A DNA stretch of 50,271 nt from Kiritimatiellia bacterium (GTDB taxonomy: Bacteria; Verrucomicrobiota; Kiritimatiellia; RFP12; UBA1067): assembly GCA_017427485.1 (NCBI GenBank), contig JAFRSR010000434.1, positions 1 through 50,271 of the forward strand, written 5' to 3'. Shown here piece after piece: positions 18,092 through 27,052 of the stretch. Numbering within the stretch: position 1 is the first letter of the stretch; every line of letters starts with the position of its first letter. The translations under genes were made by a program, and so were the position numbers. A model generated the notes under the pieces. It did not search any database, had not been told where the DNA came from, and worked only from the letters and a program-made list of their open reading frames with translations.

Positions 18092-19649
18092 ATTGCTTCT
18101 CTCTGTGATTCTGATTTGTGTCGGCCTCGCCGTCCTCGCCGAGACGGCCGTGACGTTCTACGGCGGCGCGGGGCAGGTGGGCGGCAGTTGCGCCCTCGTT
18201 GAAAGCGGCGGATTCCGCATGCTCGTCGACTGCGGCTCGGCCTACGGCGTCGACCACTCGACCACGAACGCGCAGGAGAAATCGGCCTTCGGATTTGATC
18301 CCGCATCCGTCAACTGCCTTCTCCTTACGCATGCGCACCAGGACCATGCGGGGCGCGTGCCGGAACTCGTCCAGGCTGGTTTCAAGGGAACGATCTGCGC
18401 GACGGAGCCCACGCGCGACCTCCTCGCCCTCGCGTGGCCGTCACAGGTCATCTACGACGAGTCGGTACGGCGCAACTGGCACTGGTCCGCGAAGTCGAAG
18501 GGCGGGCGCAGCCGCAAGGTGCACTGGCGCGCGGACTGCGAGTGGGGGGCGAAGATCGCCGCGCACAATCGGCGCTCTTTCACCGGCACGCGCGCGGAGC
18601 TGGACGAGCACATGGTAAAAATCTCCCCCGAAGCGTCCGCGCTCTCCGCCTGCCGCGTGTGCCTGGAGCAGGAAGTCGCGGCGATTCTCGCAGAGTTCAA
18701 GTGCGCACCTTATGGCGTACCGACGAAAATCGGTCCGTTCACGGTCACGTTCCGTCCCGTGAAGCACATCCCCGGCTCCGCCGCGATCTACATCGCCGAG
18801 GGCACGAACACGTTCGTCTTCTCCGGCGACCTCGGCACGCCCCGTTCGCATTTCGTGCGGGAGATCGAACCCGCGCGCAAGGCTGATGCCGTGTTCGTCG
18901 AGTCGACTTACGGCGACGCGTCGGCCGGCGGCGACGCCGCGTCGGAGGCCGAGTACGCGCGTTTCCGCACGGAAGTCGGCGCGACGGTGCGCCGCGGCGG
19001 CATTGCGTGGGTGCCCGCGTTCGCGCTCGACCGCTCGCAGCGCGTGCTCTACGAAATCTCGCAGGGAATGGCGCGCGGCGAGATTCCCGCCGATGCGCCG
19101 GTGTACATGCTCTCCTCCACGGCGCGGAACATCACGCGCGCGTACATCGAGCATCCCGAGTGGTTTGACGTGGACATTGCGGCCGTTTCCAACCTCTTCG
19201 CGCGCACGAAATCGCGCTTTTCGCCGACGAAGCACGTGAAGGGCGGCGGCATCCTGCTCACCACGTCCGGAATGATGGACGCCGGGTCGTCCCTCACGCT
19301 CCTGCCGTCGCTCGCCACGAACCCGGCGGTGCGCGTGTGTCTCGTGGGTTACCAGTCGCCCGACACGCACGGACACAGCCTCCGCTCGGGCGCGAAGGAA
19401 ATCACGGTGGGGGGACGGCAGATTCCCGTGCACTGCGCCGTCTCGTCCTATTCGTGCTTCGGCGGACACGGCGACGCCACGGAGAACGACGCCTGGCTGA
19501 CCAACAACAGGCATTCTCGCATTTTTCTCATCCACGGTGACCAGAAGGCGCTCGCCGACCGGCAGAATGTGCTCGTGAAGCGTTTCGGAGCTGTCGTGGA
19601 AATCGTCAAACCCTTCAAGCGCTACATCTTCTTCCAAAACCCCGATTAG
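18075..19649 (+). CDS. Exported-looking metallo-beta-lactamase/beta-CASP protein
   Basis: A 524-residue protein. Residues 1-23 (VRVKLLLSVILICVGLAVLA) look like a signal peptide or anchor. The metallo-beta-lactamase core follows (FYGGAGQVGGSCALVE, then HAHQDH at residues 86-91 binding two metals). A later block reads FSGDLG and FVESTYGD. The beta-CASP region contains FALDRSQRVLYEI, MLSSTARNI, GGGILLTTSGMMDAGSS and the final His motif FGGHGDATE. The layout is that of CPSF73/YSH1-like RNA nucleases, which are normally cytosolic, so the leader is odd. The ATG at 18075 overlaps the previous gene; no later start with a ribosome site was noticed. RNA or DNA hydrolysis outside the cytoplasm is an inference only. 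Confidence 0.85.
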   Translation: MPVRVKLLLSVILICVGLAVLAETAVTFYGGAGQVGGSCALVESGGFRMLVDCGSAYGVDHSTTNAQEKSAFGFDPASVNCLLLTHAHQDHAGRVPELVQAGFKGTICATEPTRDLLALAWPSQVIYDESVRRNWHWSAKSKGGRSRKVHWRADCEWGAKIAAHNRRSFTGTRAELDEHMVKISPEASALSACRVCLEQEVAAILAEFKCAPYGVPTKIGPFTVTFRPVKHIPGSAAIYIAEGTNTFVFSGDLGTPRSHFVREIEPARKADAVFVESTYGDASAGGDAASEAEYARFRTEVGATVRRGGIAWVPAFALDRSQRVLYEISQGMARGEIPADAPVYMLSSTARNITRAYIEHPEWFDVDIAAVSNLFARTKSRFSPTKHVKGGGILLTTSGMMDAGSSLTLLPSLATNPAVRVCLVGYQSPDTHGHSLRSGAKEITVGGRQIPVHCAVSSYSCFGGHGDATENDAWLTNNRHSRIFLIHGDQKALADRQNVLVKRFGAVVEIVKPFKRYIFFQNPD

Positions 19650-19662
19650 GCTACAATGCCCC

Positions 19663-19691
19663 TTGCCTAACAGGCCGAAAATAGGTATACT
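19663..19691 (+). promoter_or_regulatory. Promoter at the head of the accessory locus, leaderless layout
   Basis: TTGCCT (19663-19668) and TATACT (19686-19691) are 17 bases apart. Seven bases separate the -10 box from the ATG at 19699, so transcription should begin at or next to the start codon. No Shine-Dalgarno is seen. Confidence 0.65.
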
Positions 19692-19698
19692 ATGTAAC

Positions 19699-22600
19699 AT
19701 GTCTGAGGGTGCGATAGAGATTGATGTGACGCCGGAATGCGGATTGGTGTTGCAACAGGCCGGTCAGTCCGTTCTGCGTGGTGTACGCGTGAAAAATGCG
19801 GGCGAGGAATCCCTCGTTGGCATGAAGTTGGTTATTTCATCCGACATCGGGCTTTTCCGCCCGCTTGACATCTCGTTGGCCGCCGTGCAGCCGGGGGAAA
19901 CCGTCTCGGTGCCGATCCCGGAGGGCGAGCCAAGGCTGGACTATGCGTTCCTTTCGACGCTGGCGGATGTGAAGGAAGGCGAGGTTCGCGCCGTCCTCGC
20001 CGACGGCGGCGGAAACGAATCGGCATTCGCGTCCGCGCGGCAGACGGTCTACCCGCCCGACCAGACCCTCGGATGCGGAAGGCCGATCTACTATGCCAGT
20101 TTTGTCATCCCCCAATGCGACGCAACCCGGCGCATCCAGGCCGATGTGGCGAAGGTGCTGGAGGCGATGACCGGCGATGCGGGAATCGTCGGATACCTCC
20201 ACGGCAAGGCCCAGGTTTACGACATCTGCAAGGCCGTCTACCGCGCCGTGCAGGGGCTTGGCATCTCCTACGCCGTGCCGCCGGCCACGTTCGGCCAGCC
20301 CGGGCAGAAGGTGCGCCTGCCGGACGACGTCCTCAAGTACAAAACGGGATGCTGCCTCGACACGACCCTGCTCTTCGCCTCTCTCTTCGAGCTGTGTGGG
20401 CTGCGCCCGGTGGTGGTGCTGCTCAGGGACCATGCGTTCGTCGGGTGCCACCTCGTTGACAAAAGCTTTTCCGATCCGGTCGTCTCCGACGTGGAGACCC
20501 TGCGCAAGGCGCTGGCCGACGATACGTTCGTCGTGATGGAGACGACGATGGTCGGCGGCAACTCGTCGTTCGCCGAGGCGGAGAAGTCGGCGAGGCTGAA
20601 ATTGGTGGACCGGCCCTCGTTTGAAAGCGCGGTGGACGTGGCGCTCGCGCGTGGCATGGGGGTGCATCCACTGCCCGTTGTGCCCGGCGGGGGCTTCGGC
20701 GAGGTCGACGGGCGCGCCGTGGACGCGCGCGACGAGGCAACCCGCGAGCTGAAGGAGGACGTCAACCTCGACGCGCTCGTCGGAACCAGCGGCACGGATT
20801 CGGCCCAGGCGCGCATCGACGGATGGGCGCAGCGGCTCCTTGACCTCTCCAAGGCCAATCGGCTCCTCAACGTCCGCGACAACGCGAAGGTGGTGCCGCT
20901 TCTGTGCACGGCCCCTGCGGCGCTGGAGGACGCGATTGCGGCCGACGGCGGATTCCGGATCAAGTCCTACGAGAACTTCCTCGACGAGGAGGCCGGGCGC
21001 GCTTTCCGGAAGCTTGCGCCGGCAGTGGCGCTCGAGCAGTACCGCGAGACGCTGGAGAAATCGCTGCGCGAATGCGAGCTGTGGAGCGTCCTGCCGAAGA
21101 AGGACACGGAGAGGCGTCTCAAGGAGCTCTACCGAGCCGCTCGCGTCGACCTTGAGGAGAGTGGCGTCAATACGCTGTTCCTCGCGCTCGGGACGCTGGA
21201 ATGGCGGGAGGCGGATGCCGCGAAGTCGGCCCCCCGGTGCCGGGCGCCGATCCTGCTCGTGCCGGTGAAGATCGAGCGTCGGAGCGTGGCGGATGGCTAC
21301 CGTATCAGGCGGATCGACGAGGAGACTGTCGTCAACACGACGCTTCTTGAAATGCTGCGTGCCGAATACCAGCTCGCGGTGCCGGGGCTGGATCCGCTTC
21401 CGACCGACGATTCCGGCATTGACGTGCCGAAGGTGTTCGGCATTTTCCGCGCGGCCGTGCAGAACCTGCCCGGGCTCTCCGTCTCCGAGGACTGCATGGT
21501 GGGGCAGTTCTCCTTCGGCAAGTTCGTGATGTGGAAGGACCTGACGTCCCGCTGCGAGGCGATCCGGGCGCATCCTCTCGTCGCCCACCTGATTGCGCGG
21601 AGAGGCGCCTACGATGACGGCGTCGAGACGTTCCCGGCTGCGGAAGTGGACGGACGCCTCGACTACGCGCGGCTGTGCTGCCCGCTGAGCGCAGACTCCT
21701 CGCAGCTCGCGGCGGTTCTCTATTCCGCGCTCGGCAAGACGTTCGTCCTGCACGGTCCGCCCGGAACGGGCAAGTCCCAGACAATCACAAACATCATCGC
21801 GCACAATCTCTCCCTCGGGCGGCGCGTGCTCTTCGTCTCCGAGAAGAAGGCGGCGCTTGACGTCGTCTACGGGCGCCTTTCCAGGCTGGGGCTCGCGCCG
21901 TTCTGCCTGCAGCTGCACTCCAACAAGAGCGGCAAGGCGGACGTCTACGCGCAGTTCGCCGAGGCGCTCAAGGCGGGCGCGGTGTCGCCGCCGGGCGACA
22001 GGGACGCCACTGTAGGGGAGCTCGAGAAGCTTCGCCGTCAGTTGGACGTCTATGTGAGGGCGCTCCACCGGCAGACCGTGAGCGGGTTCACGCCCTACGA
22101 CCTTTTCTCGCGCCTCGTGCGGGGCGAGATCGACGGGGACGGCTCGCTTGTCAGGGGCTGCGCGCGGGAGACAACGGCGGAGGGCTATGACAGGGCAAAA
22201 CGGGCGATTGACGCCGCCGCCGAAATGCGGGAGGGAATCCCCGTCTCCGCCGTGAAGGCGCTTGCGCGCGTCAAGCCATTCGCCTGGAGTCCGGGCGCGG
22301 AGGCGCGTCTGGCGGAGGATGCCGCGCGCCTTGCCGGCGAGCTGCGTGAGGCGATGGCCGGGCTTGAGGCCGTCGGAGGGGCGTCGGACGAAGCGGCCCG
22401 TTTCCTGAAGCGGTATTTGGGTTTCCTGAAGGAGGCGCGGAAGTTCGAGGAGAACGTTTCCGCCGCATACGACCCGGACGCGCTCAGGAAAATGCCGGTA
22501 CGCGAGCTGCGTCGGCGCCTGGCCGATGCTGACCGCGCGTTCGTCCTCGTGCGCCTCTTCAAGGAACGTTCGCTCGTGCGCGACTGCGCCGCGGTGGCGA

Positions 22601-24612
22601 AGGACGGCGCGCTGGACCGAGGCCGTCTCCGCGAGGCGCTGAAGCTGGCCGCCAGCATCCAGGCCGCCGACGAGGAACTTGCGCAGATGGAACCGCGCGC
22701 GCGGGAACTGCTCGGCGCCGGTTTTGACCCAAGGGCCGCGGATCCCGACGAGCGGCTTGAGGCCCGCGCGCGCGCCGAGCTTCGCCTGGAGAAGGCGTGC
22801 CGTGACGTCGCGGGCATCTGCGACGTCGATCCGTCGGAGCTCGTCCCTGGCAAGGCCGGCGAGTTGGCGGAACTGGCGGAGGGAATCGCCGCGCACGCAA
22901 AGGGAAACCTGCGGCAGTCGTTCATGTACTTCGCGGCGCGGCGGGAGATTCCCGCCGTCGCAGGCGCGGTGGCGGACGCGCTCGACGGCGACGGCTCGCC
23001 CAATGCGGCGGACTGGTCCGCGCGCTTTGAAAGGTCTTTCCTGTCGAAGCTACTTGACGAGACCATGGAAAGCGAACCCGCCTTCGGCACGTTCCGCGGA
23101 GCAGGGCGCGAGGCCCAGATCGCGCGTTTCCGCGAGCTGGACGAACGGTATGCGGAGCTTGCGAGGACCCGCCTTGTCGCCAAGCTTTCCGCCGCGGTCC
23201 CGCGCAACGCAGGCCCCGCACGCCGGGGCGACACGAGCGAGCTCGGCATCCTGATGCACGAATGCGGGAAGAAGATGCGCCAGAAGCCCGTGCGGCAGAT
23301 CCTGGCGGAGACGCCCACGCTCATGCCGGCCATCAAGCCGTGTTTCCTGATGAGTCCGCTCTCCGTCGCGCAGTACCTGCCGGTTGACGCCGCGTTCGAC
23401 CTCGTGGTGTTCGACGAGGCGTCGCAGATCCCCGTCTGGGACGCGATCGGCGTAATCGCGCGCGGAAAACAGCTGATCGTGGTGGGGGACCCGAAGCAGA
23501 TGCCGCCGACAAGCTTCTTCCAGAAGGGACCGGACGAGGAGGCCGAGGTGGAAGACCTCGAGAGCATCCTCGACGAATGCCTGCACGCGGGAGTGGCGTC
23601 GTGTTTCCTCGGATGGCACTACCGCAGCCGGCACGAGTCGCTCATCTCGTTCTCCAACCACCGCTACTACGAGGGCGGGCTGCACGTGTTTCCGGCCGCC
23701 GGGCTGACGGACCGTCTCGGGGTCAGCTTCGTCCACGTGCCGGACGGCGTCTACGAGGCGAGCGGCAGCCGCACGAACAGGCGGGAGGCGGAACGGGTCG
23801 CCGACATCGTGATGCGGTGGATGGCGGATCCGGCGTGCGCGGGAAAGTCCATCGGCGTGGTCACGTTCAGCGAGGCGCAGCGCGACCTGGTGGAAGACCT
23901 CGTGGACGAGCGCCGCGAGGCGGCGCCGGAGCTGGAGGCGCGCTTTGCGGAGCAGGGCGACGAGCCGTTCTTCGTCAAGAACCTCGAGAACGTCCAGGGC
24001 GACGAGCGCGACGCGATCGTGTTCTCCGTCGGCTACGCGCCGGACGCGAACGGAAAGTTCAACATGGTGTTCGGCCCGCTCAGCAACCAGGGCGGCGAGC
24101 GCCGCCTCAACGTGGCCATCACGCGTGCCAGAGAGAAGATCGTGGTCGTCTCCAGCATCCACGCTCGGCAGATCGACACAGACCGCGTCTCGCGTCAGGG
24201 GCCGGCCGACCTCAGGGCGTTTCTCGACTATGCGGAGAAGGGCTACCGCATCGTCCTGCCACAGGCGGAGACGGGGGGCGACCGCTTCGCGGAGGAGGTG
24301 GCGGCGACGCTGGAGAAGGCCGGTGCGAAGGTTTCGCGGGACGTCGGATGCGGCGGGAACCGCGTGGACGTGGCGGTGCGCGATCCGGACGACGACGCCC
24401 GGTACGTGATGGGCGTGATATGCGACGGCCGCGGCTACGCGGGCGAGCGCACCGCGCGCGACCGCGACAGCCTGCGCGACGCCGTGCTCGCGTCGCTCGG
24501 CTGGAACCTCCACCATGTATGGGTGGTGGACTGGGCCTACGACCGAGCCCGTGCGGAGAAGAGGATTTTGGACGAGTTCAAAAAGGCAACAACGAGAAAG
24601 GAACAAAAATGA
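19699..24612 (+). CDS. DUF4011-type protein: transglutaminase-like domain, SF1 helicase, Vsr/REase-like C-terminus
   Basis: A 1637-residue protein. Residues about 170-330 hold a transglutaminase-like fold with Cys in KTGCCLDTTLLFASLFELCG (residues 218-219), His in LRDHAFVGCHL and an acidic residue in VVMETT. Next comes a DUF4011-like part (ARIDGWAQRLLDLSKANRLL, NTLFLALGTLEW). The SF1/DNA2-UPF1 helicase has Walker A GPPGTGKS near residue 686, a coiled-coil insertion, Walker B FDEASQIPVWDA near 1237, VVGDPKQMPPTSFF, WHYRSRHESLISFSN, ENVQGDERDAIVFS and NVAITRAREK. The last 110 residues (FAEEVAATLEKAGAKVSRDV, GNRVDVAVRDP) resemble the Vsr/MTES_1575 nuclease fold. Helicases of this layout are known in anti-phage systems (Hhe-type), so defence is a reasonable reading. 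Its stop overlaps the next start (ATGA). Confidence 0.87.
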   Translation: MSEGAIEIDVTPECGLVLQQAGQSVLRGVRVKNAGEESLVGMKLVISSDIGLFRPLDISLAAVQPGETVSVPIPEGEPRLDYAFLSTLADVKEGEVRAVLADGGGNESAFASARQTVYPPDQTLGCGRPIYYASFVIPQCDATRRIQADVAKVLEAMTGDAGIVGYLHGKAQVYDICKAVYRAVQGLGISYAVPPATFGQPGQKVRLPDDVLKYKTGCCLDTTLLFASLFELCGLRPVVVLLRDHAFVGCHLVDKSFSDPVVSDVETLRKALADDTFVVMETTMVGGNSSFAEAEKSARLKLVDRPSFESAVDVALARGMGVHPLPVVPGGGFGEVDGRAVDARDEATRELKEDVNLDALVGTSGTDSAQARIDGWAQRLLDLSKANRLLNVRDNAKVVPLLCTAPAALEDAIAADGGFRIKSYENFLDEEAGRAFRKLAPAVALEQYRETLEKSLRECELWSVLPKKDTERRLKELYRAARVDLEESGVNTLFLALGTLEWREADAAKSAPRCRAPILLVPVKIERRSVADGYRIRRIDEETVVNTTLLEMLRAEYQLAVPGLDPLPTDDSGIDVPKVFGIFRAAVQNLPGLSVSEDCMVGQFSFGKFVMWKDLTSRCEAIRAHPLVAHLIARRGAYDDGVETFPAAEVDGRLDYARLCCPLSADSSQLAAVLYSALGKTFVLHGPPGTGKSQTITNIIAHNLSLGRRVLFVSEKKAALDVVYGRLSRLGLAPFCLQLHSNKSGKADVYAQFAEALKAGAVSPPGDRDATVGELEKLRRQLDVYVRALHRQTVSGFTPYDLFSRLVRGEIDGDGSLVRGCARETTAEGYDRAKRAIDAAAEMREGIPVSAVKALARVKPFAWSPGAEARLAEDAARLAGELREAMAGLEAVGGASDEAARFLKRYLGFLKEARKFEENVSAAYDPDALRKMPVRELRRRLADADRAFVLVRLFKERSLVRDCAAVAKDGALDRGRLREALKLAASIQAADEELAQMEPRARELLGAGFDPRAADPDERLEARARAELRLEKACRDVAGICDVDPSELVPGKAGELAELAEGIAAHAKGNLRQSFMYFAARREIPAVAGAVADALDGDGSPNAADWSARFERSFLSKLLDETMESEPAFGTFRGAGREAQIARFRELDERYAELARTRLVAKLSAAVPRNAGPARRGDTSELGILMHECGKKMRQKPVRQILAETPTLMPAIKPCFLMSPLSVAQYLPVDAAFDLVVFDEASQIPVWDAIGVIARGKQLIVVGDPKQMPPTSFFQKGPDEEAEVEDLESILDECLHAGVASCFLGWHYRSRHESLISFSNHRYYEGGLHVFPAAGLTDRLGVSFVHVPDGVYEASGSRTNRREAERVADIVMRWMADPACAGKSIGVVTFSEAQRDLVEDLVDERREAAPELEARFAEQGDEPFFVKNLENVQGDERDAIVFSVGYAPDANGKFNMVFGPLSNQGGERRLNVAITRAREKIVVVSSIHARQIDTDRVSRQGPADLRAFLDYAEKGYRIVLPQAETGGDRFAEEVAATLEKAGAKVSRDVGCGGNRVDVAVRDPDDDARYVMGVICDGRGYAGERTARDRDSLRDAVLASLGWNLHHVWVVDWAYDRARAEKRILDEFKKATTRKEQK

Positions 24613-25250
24613 CGCTAGGCGACATCATAGAAAAGATTCGTCGAATGTTCGGGGGCAAACCTCGGATAATGCAAGAGATCGCAGACCTCGAAGCGCAGAT
24701 TCGAAACTTTGAGGACCGTCTCGACCTCCAGATGCGCACGAACACGAGGAAAGGCGAAGAGATCAACGAACTAAAGCGTCAGCTCGCCGTTGAGAGCAAC
24801 CCGCAAAACCAGGATCTGCTCATGGACAAGATCGAAGCCCGTGAAAGCTCTTTGGAAGGCGATGCGAAACTTGTTCAAGAAATCAAGGAGAGCATCAATC
24901 GACTGCAGAAGATCCTAGACGAAAAGCGTAGGGGCGTTATCGTCGATTCAGGTCCAGACATCGCCACTGTCATCCAGGCCGCGAATGAAGCCGAGGAGAC
25001 GGCGGAAAAGAAAAAGGCCTTGGCAGAGGCTCAAAAAGAGCTTGAAAAGGCTGCCGGAATCAAGCCCCGTACTGAACGTTCCAAGAGGAAGGAAGCCGCC
25101 GATCGTGCCGCCAGACGTGCCGCTTTGCTCGGCACGGCCGGCCCCGCTCCTGCCGAGCCTGCGAACCCCGCCCCGTCCCCGTCCGCGCCCGCCGCTCCGG
25201 CCCCGGAACCTGCGCCTGAGACTCCCGCGCCGACGGTTGCCGCAGGCTGA
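24609..25250 (+). CDS. Coiled-coil protein with amphipathic N-terminus, possible ESCRT-III/PspA-type subunit
   Basis: A 213-residue protein starting at ATG 24609 (ATGA overlap with the helicase; AAAGGA upstream). It opens with MTLGDIIEKIRRMFGGKPRI, an amphipathic helix plus FGG-K, the kind of N-terminus ESCRT-III and PspA proteins use to touch membranes. A long helical part follows (MQEIADLEAQIRNFEDRLDL, KGEEINELKRQLAV, MDKIEARESSLEGDAKLVQE), then a charged helix (KKKALAEAQKELEKAAGIK) and an Ala/Pro-rich disordered tail of about 60 residues. No catalytic motif is seen. With the next gene it may form a filament. A generic coiled-coil adaptor remains possible. Confidence 0.7.
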   Translation: MTLGDIIEKIRRMFGGKPRIMQEIADLEAQIRNFEDRLDLQMRTNTRKGEEINELKRQLAVESNPQNQDLLMDKIEARESSLEGDAKLVQEIKESINRLQKILDEKRRGVIVDSGPDIATVIQAANEAEETAEKKKALAEAQKELEKAAGIKPRTERSKRKEAADRAARRAALLGTAGPAPAEPANPAPSPSAPAAPAPEPAPETPAPTVAAG

Positions 25251-25303
25251 CGTGTCAGATTCGGCCTTTGAGAAATTCTAACAAAGCAGAAAGAGAGAAA
25301 GTC

Positions 25304-25924
25304 ATGTCAATAGGAAGCATTTTAACGAACATCGGCAACATCTTCAAGACCACCGAGGAGATCGAGGCCGAGAAGCGCAAGCAGAAGCGCATGCTCGAAC
25401 GCGGCATCGAGAAGTCGATCGAAGCGCTCTCCGAAGGGCAGCGCCAGGCTGCAAAGGAGCAGGAGAAGTTCTACCAGCAGGGCAAGCAGAAGCTCTCGGT
25501 CGGACGCGACGCCGAGGCGCGCCAGTTCTTCCAGTTCTCGCGCATGCAGGCGCGGAACGCCGAGAACTACACGCGCCAGAGGCTCATGTGGACCAATGCC
25601 CTCACGCAGATCCGCGTCGCCACGTCAATGCAGATGGCGGCCTCCTGCTTCAAGGAGCTGGCCGTGCAGTGCGGGCTGAACCCGGACGTGTTCGAGAGCG
25701 GGCTTGATTCGATGGAGGACATCGAGAGCACGATCGGCGAAATGAACAAGGCGATGGCGAAGAAGTGGGAGAGGGACAGCCTAAAGGCCGGAGAGGCCTC
25801 TGACGAGGCCGGCGACACCTCCATCGACGAGATGATGGAGCAGGCGCGCGGCGAGGTCGCCGCAGAGACTGGCGCCGCTGCGACCGGCTCCGAGTCCTCC
25901 ACACCCGGCCCGTCCGCCGTCTGA
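25304..25924 (+). CDS. ESCRT-III/Snf7-like helical protein
   Basis: A 206-residue protein starting at ATG 25304 (AAGAGAG upstream; an in-frame ATG at 25268 is less likely). It opens with an amphipathic stretch ([20 protein letters not shown]). A long basic helical hairpin follows ([60 protein letters not shown]), then [19 protein letters not shown] and an acidic end ([31 protein letters not shown]). By eye this reproduces the order of CHMP1/CHMP2: basic alpha1-alpha2 hairpin, a helix with the form of RxxR...LqxA.tm..i..sm..v, then an acidic tail. It lies ten bases before a MIT-like AAA ATPase gene, as Snf7 proteins pair with Vps4. Homology is proposed from pattern only. Confidence 0.7.
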   Translation: MSIGSILTNIGNIFKTTEEIEAEKRKQKRMLERGIEKSIEALSEGQRQAAKEQEKFYQQGKQKLSVGRDAEARQFFQFSRMQARNAENYTRQRLMWTNALTQIRVATSMQMAASCFKELAVQCGLNPDVFESGLDSMEDIESTIGEMNKAMAKKWERDSLKAGEASDEAGDTSIDEMMEQARGEVAAETGAAATGSESSTPGPSAV

Positions 25925-25934
25925 GGTGACGTCC

Positions 25935-27032
25935 ATGGGCGATTTCTACATCGACCGCGTCAATTCCCTGGACGCGCAGATAAGGAAGGCGCAGGCGTCC
26001 GGCAACAGCGCCCAGGCCGCGGCGTTCTGCCGCGAGGCGGCGAGGGCCGTGGAGGCGATTGCCGTGCGCACGACGGGGGCGATACGCGATGCGTGGAAGA
26101 AGAGGTCTTCCGAGTACATGGCCGCGGCCGAACGCTACGAGAGCGCCGGTCTCGTCCCGGCTACGCCCGGAGGGGGGCCGCAGAAGCCGAAGACCGGACC
26201 TGTTGCCGCACCCGAGCAGCCACAGAAGAGCCTATCCGAGCTGATGAAAGAGCTGAACGACCTCGTGGGCCTTCAACCCGTGAAGGCCGAAATCGCGAAG
26301 CTCGCGGACTTCCTCAAGATCCAGGCCGCGCGGTCGCGGGAGGGGCTCAAGTCCAACGGGCTTTCCCTCCACTGCGTGTTCACCGGCAACCCCGGTACGG
26401 GAAAGACCACCGTGGCGCGGCTCGTCGCGGGCATCTACCGAGAGCTTGGCGTCCTGAAGAAGGGGCACCTCGTCGAGACCGACCGCGCAAGCCTCGTCGG
26501 GCAGTACGTGGGCCACACGGCGCCAAAGGTGGACGCGAAGGTGGACGAGGCGCTGGACGGCGTCCTCTTCATCGACGAGGCGTACACGCTCTCTCGCGGC
26601 GGCGGCAACGACTTCGGGCAGGAGGCCATAAACCAGCTCCTGAAGCGCATGGAGGACGATCGCGACCGCCTCGCCGTGATCGTGGCGGGCTACACGGGCG
26701 AGATGAAGGAGTTCCTCGCGTCGAACCCCGGGTTGAACTCCCGGTTCAACCGTTTCATCGAGTTCCCCGACTACTCGGCGGACGAGCTCGCCGCGATCTT
26801 CAACGGCCTGATGCGCAAGAACGAATACGTGTGCTCGCCTGAGACTCGCGACGAGGTCGCCCGCCGCATGGCGGCGGCCCGCGCAGCCGCCGACGAGCAT
26901 TTCGGAAACGGACGTTTCGTCCGAAACTCCTTCGAGCGGACGCTCGAGCGCCAGGCCGTGCGGCTTGCTTCGGCAGGCCAGACAGACCGCGCGTCGCTTC
27001 TGGAAATTCGCATGGAAGACCTTGCGATGTGA
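25935..27032 (+). CDS. AAA+ ATPase (CbxX/SpoVK type) with N-terminal MIT-like domain
   Basis: A 365-residue protein. The start is ATG 25935, with GAGGTGA five bases upstream; an in-frame GTG at 25926 is less likely. Residues about 1-70 form three helices with the MIT pattern ([20 protein letters not shown], then [20 protein letters not shown]), close to the Vps4 MIT domain. After a Pro-rich linker, the ATPase begins at [17 protein letters not shown]. Walker [10 protein letters not shown] spans residues 151-159, Walker [10 protein letters not shown] has Asp214 and Glu215, and sensor/arginine residues lie in [15 protein letters not shown]. This is the CbxX/CfxQ (AAA-type) family, ring-forming remodelers of protein complexes. 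The domain order is that of Vps4. The predicted substrate is the neighbouring coiled-coil pair. Confidence 0.9.
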   Translation: MGDFYIDRVNSLDAQIRKAQASGNSAQAAAFCREAARAVEAIAVRTTGAIRDAWKKRSSEYMAAAERYESAGLVPATPGGGPQKPKTGPVAAPEQPQKSLSELMKELNDLVGLQPVKAEIAKLADFLKIQAARSREGLKSNGLSLHCVFTGNPGTGKTTVARLVAGIYRELGVLKKGHLVETDRASLVGQYVGHTAPKVDAKVDEALDGVLFIDEAYTLSRGGGNDFGQEAINQLLKRMEDDRDRLAVIVAGYTGEMKEFLASNPGLNSRFNRFIEFPDYSADELAAIFNGLMRKNEYVCSPETRDEVARRMAAARAAADEHFGNGRFVRNSFERTLERQAVRLASAGQTDRASLLEIRMEDLAM

Positions 27033-27052
27033 AAACATGAAAGGATAGGAAA

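Noticed and set aside
19837..22896. A 1019-residue minus-strand open frame
   Set aside because: Antisense to the DUF4011-type helicase gene, with composition bias and no motifs.
24609..25250. Calling the first coiled-coil protein a sure ESCRT-III subunit
   Set aside because: Its N-terminus fits, but the helical part is generic coiled-coil and the tail is Ala/Pro-rich. Only the next protein has the fuller pattern.
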